DNA from: an uncultured Terriglobus sp.
GTDB lineage: Bacteria > Acidobacteriota > Terriglobia > Terriglobales > Acidobacteriaceae
NCBI GenBank assembly: GCA_937859825.1
Contig: CALMAP010000121.1
Span: forward strand, 31,023 to 36,387
Reading direction: 5' to 3'
Length of the DNA: 5,365 nt
Shown: positions 1 to 5,365 of the stretch, in pieces
Layout: the number at the start of each line of letters is the position of its first letter
How positions within the stretch are numbered: the first letter of the stretch is position 1
Translations under genes and position numbers: made by a program
The notes under the pieces: model-generated
What the model was told of the DNA's origin: nothing
Seen by the model: the letters and a program-made list of their open reading frames with translations, nothing else
Database searches by the model: none

Positions 1-106
1 GGGAGATTCTTCGGCAATTGCAGAGGCTAAGGTGCCCATCGGCATTCCACGCTGATCGGCAGCAGACACTTAGCAGAAGTCATTTCTAGGCGCGGGAAGC
101 TCACTC

Positions 107-112
107 GGGAAG
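107..112 (+). promoter_or_regulatory. Ribosome binding site for the transpeptidase N-terminal frame
   Basis: GGGAAG lies 6 bases before the ATG at 119, a good Shine-Dalgarno-like purine run at normal spacing. It supports 119 as the start. The last in-frame stop upstream is TAG at 71-73, and no other ATG or GTG with a comparable site lies between. No clear -35/-10 promoter is visible in bases 1-106, so the gene may be read from a promoter outside the window. Confidence 0.6.
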
Positions 113-118
113 AAAAGA

Positions 119-712
119 ATGTTGCAGCAGCCACAGCAAACACTTACGGCTCCTATCCGTCGTATCCGGTTCGTGCATGTGGCTGCATTCTTTATTGTCT
201 GGACCGGTCTGATTGGTACGCGACTGGTGTGGCTGCAGCTTATCAAGCACCACGACTGGGTGGACCGGGCCGCAAAGCAGCAACAGCGTACGTTCGAAGT
301 CGCTCCACGGCGTGGTGTGCTGTACGACAGAAACCTGCGCGAACTTGCAGTTACCGTGTTGGCAGAGTCGGGCTATGCCGTGCCGAGCGAGCTAGGCGAG
401 AACCGTAGCAACGTTGCGGAGTTAGTTGCGGGCATCGTTCACATCGATCCCACGGACACCTTCACAGCCGAAAGCAGCATCCTCGCCCGGCTGAATGCTT
501 CCCGAAACTTCGCCTGGGTCGCGCGTAAGCTGACGCCGGAACAGGCGCAACGTGTACGCGAGTTGAACCTGAAAGGTGTGTATCTCCAAAAGGAATTCAC
601 AGTGATCTCGCCGCGCAGACGCTGGGGTATGTGGGTGTCGATGACGAAGGTCTCGGCGGCTTGGAGCGCCAGTTTGAAGATGATCTTCATGGCACACCGG
701 GCCACGTCTTAA
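119..712 (+). CDS. ftsI: FtsI-like penicillin-binding protein, N-terminal part (frame broken near 600)
   Basis: This is the N-terminal part of a class B penicillin-binding protein, the inner-membrane transpeptidase that cross-links peptidoglycan in the periplasm, most likely at the septum. Residues 1-20 are short, basic and cytoplasmic. Residues 21-41 form one hydrophobic membrane anchor with a Trp-rich end. From about residue 55 the dimerisation (pedestal) domain begins with the signature RRGVLYDRN, and it continues to KEF at about residues 158-160. Up to there the match to FtsI/PBP2 proteins is continuous. Residues 161-197 are out of frame: they are Arg/Trp/Met-rich, resemble nothing in the family and end at TAA 710-712. 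The expected continuation (Y-P, then LAAQTLGYVG) appears in the frame of the next entry. The two entries are therefore one gene broken by an indel, not two genes. As sequenced, this product would have no catalytic domain. The symbol is by family; a paralogous PBP is possible. Confidence 0.85.
   Translation: MLQQPQQTLTAPIRRIRFVHVAAFFIVWTGLIGTRLVWLQLIKHHDWVDRAAKQQQRTFEVAPRRGVLYDRNLRELAVTVLAESGYAVPSELGENRSNVAELVAGIVHIDPTDTFTAESSILARLNASRNFAWVARKLTPEQAQRVRELNLKGVYLQKEFTVISPRRRWGMWVSMTKVSAAWSASLKMIFMAHRATS
596..605 (+). other. Probable frameshift/deletion junction inside the transpeptidase gene
   Basis: The first frame is good family sequence up to the TTC (Phe) at 596-598. The second frame is good family sequence from AGT (Ser) at 601, reading SDLAAQTLGYVG. 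FtsI proteins normally carry about six residues between these points, including an R-x-Y-P core. Only two bases (AC) remain. Restoring one base to finish a Thr/Lys-like codon plus five codons gives a net loss of 16 bases, which also accounts for the frame change. The junction contains the 9-base palindrome TCACAGTGA (597-605). The GAATTC just before it is probably just the natural Glu-Phe codons. Whether the loss is biological or a sequencing/assembly error cannot be told from one sequence. Confidence 0.75.
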
Positions 713-2436
713 CAGCTGTCGACGCGAAGCGCCATGCCCTGGGTTCCGAGGAGCGCGAGCCGCTGCCGGGTGAGAACCTTGTGCTCTCGATCGATACGAA
801 CATTCAGTACATGGCGGAACGCGCACTCGACGCGCAAATGGCCAAGGTAAAAGCAGCGCACGGTACGGTCGTGGTGCAGGACCCGCACACCGGCCAGATT
901 CTTGCACTTGCGGTAGCTCCGCGGTTCAATCCAAACGATCTGCGGCATCAGGATCCTGCGATTCTCAAGAACCTCGCAGTAAGTGACGTCTACGAACCTG
1001 GCTCCACGTTCAAGCTGGTAACTTACTCTGCCGCGTTAGATGGCGCTGGAGTGCAGCCAACGGACATTGTGGATTGCCAGGGCGGTGCCATGACCATGTA
1101 CGGCCGCACCCTGCATGACGACAAATCTGACCATTTCGGCCGAGTTACCGTGCAATACGCTCTGGAGCATTCCAGTGACGTAGGCGCTGCGAAAATGGCG
1201 CTCAAGCTTGGATCGAATAAGTTCTACGACTACATCAAGGGCTATGGCTTTGGAGACCGGAGCGGGGTCGAGCTGCCGAGCGAAACGCGTGGGTTGCTGC
1301 GTAAGCCGAGCAAGTGGGGATCGACCAGCATCCTGTCTATTTCCATCGGGCAGGAGATCGGGGTAACTCCCGTTCAGCTTGTCACCATGGTGTCTTCCAT
1401 TGCAAATGGTGGCACTTATCTGCCGCCCCACGTCTTACTGAAGGCGAGCGATTACATGAAGGGCGATCCCAGGTTGCAGCCGGCAACGTTTCACCCGGAC
1501 ACCCATTTTCCGGCGGTACTGCCCGAGGGTGCCCATCGTGTGATCAGCGAAGTTACAGCGGCCAAGATGCGTGCCATGATGGCGGGAACGGTCATTGAAG
1601 GGACAGGCAAAGAAGCCGCGCTGAACGGTTATAGCTCGGGTGGTAAGACCGGCACGGCACAGAAGGTTGACCCTGTAACTCATACCTACTCCCACACCAA
1701 ACTGGTCGCGAGCTTTGCAGGGATTGCGCCGGTGAACAATCCAGCGATTTCGGTTGCGGTGGTAATCGACACTCCGACTGTTGGCTCAGGATACGGTGGC
1801 GCGGTCAGCGCGCCCGTGTTCGCTGAGGTCGCGCAGCAGGTGCTCGAGTATCTTGGAGTGCCGCACGACCAGCCGCTACGTCCGAAGAAGCTCCAGACTT
1901 CTGCCGAGACCCCGCACGAAGTATTGGCTGACGATGGCCCGAGTGAGCCAGCGGGCGACCTGACCGCCCTTTTTGCCGAAGCAAATGCGCTGCCGAAGGA
2001 CGATCCCTTGCACGCGTTTAGCGACGCAGAACTTGCAGCACAAACGGCAAAGCAGAAGCCAGAGCCGGTGCGCATCGCGGTTGCGCCAACACACAGCAAC
2101 GGCACTCTTGCCGCGCTGCCAGAGAAAATCCTTAAAGCCTTTCGCGAGCATGGGGGATCTTCTTTGATGTCGGAAGAGACGGCAGAGCTGAAACCGATGC
2201 CGCAGCCCTCCGCTTACACGTCCCCGCGTGCCGATGGGAGCGTGGTGGTAGATGCAAGCCACCGCGTCGCCGTTCCGGAGTTTGATGGAGTAGGCCTAAG
2301 AACCGCTATCCAGCGTGCGGCAACTGCTGGTCTCCGTCTACAACCGGTCGGTAGTGGGCTGGCGCACGAACAGATGCCTGCCGCTGGAACCATGGTTCCA
2401 GCAGGAACGCAGGTAGTCGTGCGTTTCCTCCGTTAG
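631..2436 (+). CDS. ftsI: FtsI-like penicillin-binding protein, transpeptidase and PASTA part
   Basis: This is the C-terminal part of the same transpeptidase. The frame is open from 529 and the homologous sequence starts at 601; GTG 631 is only the first possible start and has no convincing ribosome site. Counting from 631, residues 1-25 finish the pedestal domain (GLGGLERQFEDDLHG). The transpeptidase domain follows: catalytic serine motif STFK at 125-128, second motif SSD at 181-183 where many FtsI proteins have SxN, and KTG at 339-341. In the repaired protein the serine falls near residue 301, close to Ser307 of E. coli FtsI. Residues about 410-540 are a Pro/Ala/Glu-rich linker. Residues about 544-601 are one PASTA domain, a fold tied to cell-wall binding. 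Repaired length is about 777 residues, longer than the usual 580-660, mostly because of the linker and PASTA. Without the anchor this part could not be placed in the periplasm. The next gene follows after 2 bases. Confidence 0.88.
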   Translation: MGVDDEGLGGLERQFEDDLHGTPGHVLTAVDAKRHALGSEEREPLPGENLVLSIDTNIQYMAERALDAQMAKVKAAHGTVVVQDPHTGQILALAVAPRFNPNDLRHQDPAILKNLAVSDVYEPGSTFKLVTYSAALDGAGVQPTDIVDCQGGAMTMYGRTLHDDKSDHFGRVTVQYALEHSSDVGAAKMALKLGSNKFYDYIKGYGFGDRSGVELPSETRGLLRKPSKWGSTSILSISIGQEIGVTPVQLVTMVSSIANGGTYLPPHVLLKASDYMKGDPRLQPATFHPDTHFPAVLPEGAHRVISEVTAAKMRAMMAGTVIEGTGKEAALNGYSSGGKTGTAQKVDPVTHTYSHTKLVASFAGIAPVNNPAISVAVVIDTPTVGSGYGGAVSAPVFAEVAQQVLEYLGVPHDQPLRPKKLQTSAETPHEVLADDGPSEPAGDLTALFAEANALPKDDPLHAFSDAELAAQTAKQKPEPVRIAVAPTHSNGTLAALPEKILKAFREHGGSSLMSEETAELKPMPQPSAYTSPRADGSVVVDASHRVAVPEFDGVGLRTAIQRAATAGLRLQPVGSGLAHEQMPAAGTMVPAGTQVVVRFLR

Positions 2437-2438
2437 CC

Positions 2439-2795
2439 ATGCAGTCCGCGTGGCTTCCTATCGTTGTTGGTGCGATCGTAGGGATCTTTGTCGGCCTGGT
2501 GGGTACAAGCGGTGCCTTTATCGTTCCTACGCTGATCTATGTCTTCGGTTTGTCGCAGTTACGCGCGCAGGGAACGTCCTTGTTTATTGCGCTTCTGCCT
2601 ATCTGGATCTTTCCGCTCATCGCCTATGCACGCGCGGGGAACGTGCAGTGGAGGCTCGGACTGCTTGTGGCAATCGGGCTGGCCGTCGGGAGCTTCTTCG
2701 GAGCGAAGTTTGCACAAAACCTGCCCGAAGTATGGCTGCGGAAGGGCTTCGGCGTGGTGCTGCTCAGTGTTGCCCTTCGCATGTTGGTGAAGTGA
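2439..2795 (+). CDS. Half-size TauE/SafE-family membrane permease
   Basis: A 118-residue, very hydrophobic inner-membrane protein resembling half of a TauE/SafE (former DUF81) transporter. The family includes proposed exporters of sulfite, sulfoacetate and related anions. Family features seen are a Gly-rich first helix with GxxxG spacing (residues 11-24), a Pro-x-Leu ending (30-32), AQGTSL (44-48 region), a Leu-Pro break (53-54), a polar YARAGNVQWR turn (63-72) and Gly-rich GSFFGAKFA near 84-92. About four membrane segments are likely: two within 6-37, then 47-64 and 73-92, with a further one at 102-116. The usual GxGGG after the first helix reads GTSGA here. Half-size members presumably work as dimers; that is inference. 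The ATG lies 2 bases after the transpeptidase stop with no Shine-Dalgarno sequence, so translation is probably coupled. The substrate cannot be read from sequence. Confidence 0.8.
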   Translation: MQSAWLPIVVGAIVGIFVGLVGTSGAFIVPTLIYVFGLSQLRAQGTSLFIALLPIWIFPLIAYARAGNVQWRLGLLVAIGLAVGSFFGAKFAQNLPEVWLRKGFGVVLLSVALRMLVK

Positions 2796-2802
2796 CTGGA
2801 AC

Positions 2803-3933
2803 TTAACGGATCCAGCCGCCGCCCACGACTAAGTCTTGCTGGAAGAAGATTGCGGCCTGTCCCGGCGTGATAGCTCGCTGTGGTTCGTCGAACTCGACCT
2901 CAGCCATGCTGTCGCCGTGTGGGCGAATGGTTGCCGGTGCCGGCTCGTGCCGGTGCCGGATCTTTGCGAGCACACGCATCGGCCCGCGTAAATCGTCCAA
3001 AGCGATCCAGTTCAGTGTATCGACCAGAGCGTGCCGCTGATGCAGTTCCTGCTCTTCGCCAACGATCACCCGGTTCTGCGCAGGTTCGATCCCGAGCACA
3101 TAAAACGGTGTGGCGTGGTGTGCGTGCAGGCGCTGTTGCACGCCCTTCTTCTGGCCCACGGTGAAGTGTTGAATGCCCTCGTGGCTTCCGACCACTTCGC
3201 CCGCAGCGGTCACCAACTCTCCCGAGCTCTCTGGCATCGCTTTGCCCTGCTCCTCGAGGTAGGCGTGAAGAAAGGCTTTGTAGTCACCGCCTGGAATGAA
3301 GCAGATTTCCTGTGAGTCGGGCTTGGCTGCCACACGCAGCCCCTGTTCGGCCGCGAGCGCGCGCACCTGCGGCTTGACCATGTTTCCAAGAGGAAACAGG
3401 GTGTGCGCAAGTTGGTCCTGGGTGAGGCCGAACAGAAAGTAGCTCTGATCCTTTGCCGTATCGGCCGGTCGCATGAGCAGCCATCGACCTCGCTCCTGGC
3501 TGTACTCCACGCGCGCGTAATGCCCAGTGGCGACACGGTCCGCGCCGATCTGCCTCGCGGTCACCAGAAGTTGGTCGAACTTCAGATGGTTGTTGCAGAG
3601 CGTGCAGGGAACGGGCGTGCGGCCGTTCAGATATTCGTTCACAAATGGCTTCACCACATCCTGCTCAAAACGGCGCTGCTGGTTCACCACATAGTAGGGA
3701 ATGCCAAGCTGCTCGGCCACGCGCCGCGCGTCGTACACGTCATCCATGGAGCAGCAGCGGCCCTGCACCTGCTCCGGCATGCCTTCATGCCCCGCAAGCC
3801 TGCGCTGGTCCCACAGCTGCAGGGTCAGGCCCACGATGGACCTGCCTTCGGCCTTCAGCAGTGCAGCGACGGCGGAGGAATCTACCCCGCCGGACATGGC
3901 AACCGCGATCGTATCTGGAGCAAGTTCAGGCAT
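2803..3933 (-). CDS. mnmA: tRNA-specific 2-thiouridylase MnmA
   Basis: MnmA is a cytoplasmic ATP-dependent enzyme. It adenylates the C2 oxygen of wobble uridine 34 in tRNA-Lys, -Glu and -Gln and replaces it with sulfur (s2U, part of mnm5s2U). From the chosen start (376 residues, normal length) the PP-loop ATP motif SGGVDSS is at 14-20. Residues 60-83 carry the conserved CCSMDDVYDARRVAEQLGIP stretch. Cys113 in the LCN motif and Cys211 in SQEICF correspond to the catalytic pair Cys102 and Cys199 of E. coli. ATGHYAR (136-141 region) and KDQSYFLFGL (161-170) bind the tRNA/ATP side. Residues about 255-376 form the C-terminal beta-barrel domains. A start at 3978 would add 15 residues of poor sequence. 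ATG 3933 sits directly before the P-loop region, overlaps the upstream stop by 8 bases and has a purine run (AGAGAAG) before it, so I prefer it. It is co-transcribed with the desulfurase, which probably supplies its sulfur. Confidence 0.95.
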   Translation of the reverse strand: MPELAPDTIAVAMSGGVDSSAVAALLKAEGRSIVGLTLQLWDQRRLAGHEGMPEQVQGRCCSMDDVYDARRVAEQLGIPYYVVNQQRRFEQDVVKPFVNEYLNGRTPVPCTLCNNHLKFDQLLVTARQIGADRVATGHYARVEYSQERGRWLLMRPADTAKDQSYFLFGLTQDQLAHTLFPLGNMVKPQVRALAAEQGLRVAAKPDSQEICFIPGGDYKAFLHAYLEEQGKAMPESSGELVTAAGEVVGSHEGIQHFTVGQKKGVQQRLHAHHATPFYVLGIEPAQNRVIVGEEQELHQRHALVDTLNWIALDDLRGPMRVLAKIRHRHEPAPATIRPHGDSMAEVEFDEPQRAITPGQAAIFFQQDLVVGGGWIR

Positions 3934-5116
3934 GGCTTCTCTGTATATCTTCGCAGCTTGCGGCATTGACTGCTTCAATGGTGCGTGACCGCTGAACCAC
4001 GCGATCCAGAATGTCCAGGGCGCGGTCCACTTCCGCCTCGGTATTCAGGCGCGAAAGGGAGATGCGCACGGTGCTGCGTGCCTCTTCTTCGGTCAATCCC
4101 ATTGCAATTAACACGTGCGAGGGTTCCACCGCGCCGCTGGTGCAGGCAGACCCTCCGCTGATGGAGAGGCCCTGCAGATCGAGCGCGATCACCAGAGCTT
4201 CGGAATCGACATCTGTTAACCGCAGCGAAGTGGTGTTCGGGAGTCGTGAAACCTGGGAGCCGTGAACCAGTGCTTCCGGAATGCGCTTCAGCACTCCTGT
4301 CTCGAAGCGCTGATGAAGTGCTTCAAGAAGCTGCGCACCACCGTCGCGGAGCCACTCTGTGGAACGGCGGCAGGCCTCTCCAAACGCGACGATGCCGGGA
4401 ACGTTCTCCGTGCCGGCGCGCCGTTGCCGTTCATGTGGGCCACCATGCAGCAAAGGCCGGATGCGGACGCCACGCCGCGTCCAGAGCGCGCCTACACCTT
4501 TGGGTGCGTGCATCTTGTGCGCGGAAAGAGAAAGCAGGTCGCAGCCAAGTTCTCGCACGCTGACCGGAGTTTTGCCGCACGCCTGCACCGCGTCCGAATG
4601 CATCAGGCAGCCGTGCTCACGCGCGACGGCTGCGATCTCGCGGACAGGCTGCAGAACGCCGGTCTCGTTATTCGCAAGCATGATGCTGACCAGCCGTGTG
4701 TTTGGTCGCAGCGCATCGCGCACCTGCTCCGGTGAAACAACCCCATCGCGGTCGCAGTCCAGATAGGTCACCTCCACGCCGCGCTTATCCAGTTCCTCTG
4801 CCGCGTGCAGCACGGCATGGTGCTCCATGCGGGAGGTGATCAGGTGCTGGCCGGGCCCAAGCGCCCCGAACAGGGCCTGATTGTCGCTTTCCGTGCCTCC
4901 ACTGGTAAAGGTGATCTCGCTGGGCGATGCGCCAATGAGCGCGGCGACGTGCTCCCGTGCTTCATCCAAGGCTGAACGTGCAATGCGGCCGTGCTCGTGC
5001 ACGGCGGAGGCGTTGCCGAAGTGTTCCGTCCAGTAAGGAAGCATCGCGTCCACCACCTCGGGCAGCACGGGGGTGGTGGCGTTGGCGTCCATGTAAATGC
5101 GCTGCTCGTTGGGCAC
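3926..5116 (-). CDS. nifS: Cysteine desulfurase, NifS/IscS type
   Basis: A PLP enzyme that converts cysteine to alanine and holds the sulfur as a persulfide for delivery to acceptors. It has 396 residues, normal for the family. Seen in order: the N-terminal strand YMDANATTPV (8-17), GGTESDN (73-79), EHHAVL with PLP-stacking His99, NNETG (149-153), SDAVQ with Asp174 and Gln177 contacting the PLP ring, SAHKMHAPKG with PLP-lysine Lys201, RAGTENVPG (233-241), and the mobile loop GGSACTSG with catalytic Cys325. The SACTSG loop and long C-terminal tail place it in the IscS/NifS class, not the SufS class. The start is GTG 5116. An in-frame TAA lies just upstream, and ATG 5092 would cut into the conserved N-terminal strand. 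The ATG at 5118 is out of frame. Its partner is mnmA, overlapping by 8 bases. No nif or isc scaffold genes are in view, so tRNA thiolation is the likelier main job than nitrogenase maturation, though Fe-S supply is possible. Confidence 0.94.
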   Translation of the reverse strand: MPNEQRIYMDANATTPVLPEVVDAMLPYWTEHFGNASAVHEHGRIARSALDEAREHVAALIGASPSEITFTSGGTESDNQALFGALGPGQHLITSRMEHHAVLHAAEELDKRGVEVTYLDCDRDGVVSPEQVRDALRPNTRLVSIMLANNETGVLQPVREIAAVAREHGCLMHSDAVQACGKTPVSVRELGCDLLSLSAHKMHAPKGVGALWTRRGVRIRPLLHGGPHERQRRAGTENVPGIVAFGEACRRSTEWLRDGGAQLLEALHQRFETGVLKRIPEALVHGSQVSRLPNTTSLRLTDVDSEALVIALDLQGLSISGGSACTSGAVEPSHVLIAMGLTEEEARSTVRISLSRLNTEAEVDRALDILDRVVQRSRTIEAVNAASCEDIQRSHA

Positions 5117-5245
5117 ATGTAGTTAGACCATGGTTTACCGTCTCTCGATGCACGGCAGGCGTGTCATGCAAAGAGAAACAGGCCGGGAAGTTTCGCTCGC
5201 GACAGCGGCTCTCGTCCGCTAAGCTCATTCTCAGGAGATCCCTTC
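5117..5245. promoter_or_regulatory. Divergent intergenic region, presumed promoters both ways
   Basis: This 129-base gap separates the leftward desulfurase-mnmA pair from a rightward secreted-protein gene, so it should hold at least one promoter in each direction. I could not find a -35/-10 pair with acceptable spacing on either strand. A short inverted repeat, AGCGG/CCGCT with a 7-base loop, lies near 5205-5222. It is too small to name as an operator. Assignment rests on gene layout only. Confidence 0.4.
5232..5237 (+). promoter_or_regulatory. Ribosome binding site for the secreted-protein gene
   Basis: CAGGAG ends 8 bases before the ATG at 5246. It is a clear Shine-Dalgarno sequence at normal spacing and the main reason for choosing 5246 as the start. 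Confidence 0.7.
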
Positions 5246-5365
5246 ATGTCCTCACGGCCGTATGCTTTGCTTCTGACGCTCTGTTGTATCCCGGCGCTTG
5301 CAGTACATGCGCAGACCCCCGCGGCTGCTCCTCCTCCGCCACCATCGGCCGCGGCAGGACCGGTC
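5246..5365 (+). CDS. Secreted Pro/Ala-rich protein, N-terminus only (runs off window)
   Basis: Forty codons stay open to the window end without a stop. The start has a good ribosome site. The first 22 residues look like a Sec signal peptide: a short basic start (SSRPY), a hydrophobic core (ALLLTLCCIPALAV) and an A-x-A-like cleavage point, VHA followed by QTP. A mature part opening with Gln just after Ala-His-Ala is typical of exported proteins. It then turns to low complexity: AAAPPPPP and more Ala/Gly/Pro. Such a stretch is often a flexible linker between the membrane or signal region and a folded periplasmic or outer-membrane domain, which lies beyond the window. The two cysteines in the core do not form a lipobox (the residue before the first is Leu), so a lipoprotein is unlikely. 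The function is not recognisable. Confidence 0.7.
   Translation, partial: MSSRPYALLLTLCCIPALAVHAQTPAAAPPPPPSAAAGPV

Noticed and set aside
2..55. Open frame to a TGA at 53, possibly the tail of an upstream FtsL-like gene
   Set aside because: Only 17 codons are visible, with no recognisable family sequence and mixed third-position bases. The other two forward frames also close by 89.
2796..2815. Inverted repeat CTGGA/TCCAG with a 10-base loop between the convergent genes, as a terminator
   Set aside because: The stem is only 5 bp, there is no T-tract on either side, and it overlaps the mnmA stop codon. It is within chance expectation.
3403..3969. Long rightward open frame opposite mnmA (188 codons)
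   Set aside because: It lies antisense to a clear MnmA gene, has no family sequence, and is explained by codon bias on the other strand.
3934..3978. Longer MnmA start at 3978
   Set aside because: It adds 15 residues that do not fit the family, lacks a ribosome site, and would deepen the overlap with the desulfurase to 53 bases.
4840..5118. ATG at 5118 as an alternative start or separate small gene
   Set aside because: It is out of frame with the desulfurase, and its product is a Pro/Arg-rich shadow of that gene.
5270..5290. Lipoprotein signal (two Cys in the hydrophobic core)
   Set aside because: The residues before Cys (Leu-Thr-Leu) do not fit a lipobox, and a signal peptidase I site fits better further on.

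Overview
The window looks like chromosomal DNA from a moderately GC-rich Gram-negative bacterium. The best guess is Acidobacteriota of the Terriglobus/Granulicella/Edaphobacter type. That guess rests on remembered family features, not a search: an FtsI-like transpeptidase with an SSD (not SSN) second motif, a long low-complexity linker and one C-terminal PASTA domain. I see no mobile element, CRISPR array, tRNA, rRNA or phage gene.

Layout. Bases 1-118 are a short leader with no gene I can support, ending in a good ribosome binding site. Bases 119-2436 hold one class B penicillin-binding protein (FtsI/PBP2-like, septal peptidoglycan transpeptidase) whose reading frame is broken near base 600. 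The N-terminal anchor and dimerisation part lies in one frame (119-712) and the catalytic plus PASTA part in another (open from 529, first usable start GTG 631). The missing peptide is the conserved R-x-Y-P segment, so a net loss of about 16 bases explains the break better than a one-base slip. A half-size TauE/SafE-type membrane permease (2439-2795) follows after only 2 bases. It converges, with a 7-base gap, on a minus-strand pair: a NifS/IscS-type cysteine desulfurase (5116-3926) followed by the tRNA 2-thiouridylase mnmA (3933-2803), the two overlapping by 8 bases. Bases 5117-5245 form a divergent intergenic region. A rightward gene for a secreted, Pro/Ala-rich protein begins at 5246 and runs off the window.

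How the genes work together. The desulfurase and MnmA form a coherent pathway: the desulfurase takes sulfur from cysteine as a persulfide, and MnmA puts it into U34 of the tRNAs for Lys, Glu and Gln. The transpeptidase belongs to cell division/wall synthesis. It is not followed by murE, its usual division-and-cell-wall (dcw) cluster neighbour, so it is either in a rearranged cluster or a paralogue. The permease may move sulfite or other organosulfur anions, but a link to the thiolation genes is only positional.

The main item of interest is the broken transpeptidase. I found no convincing undescribed system here.
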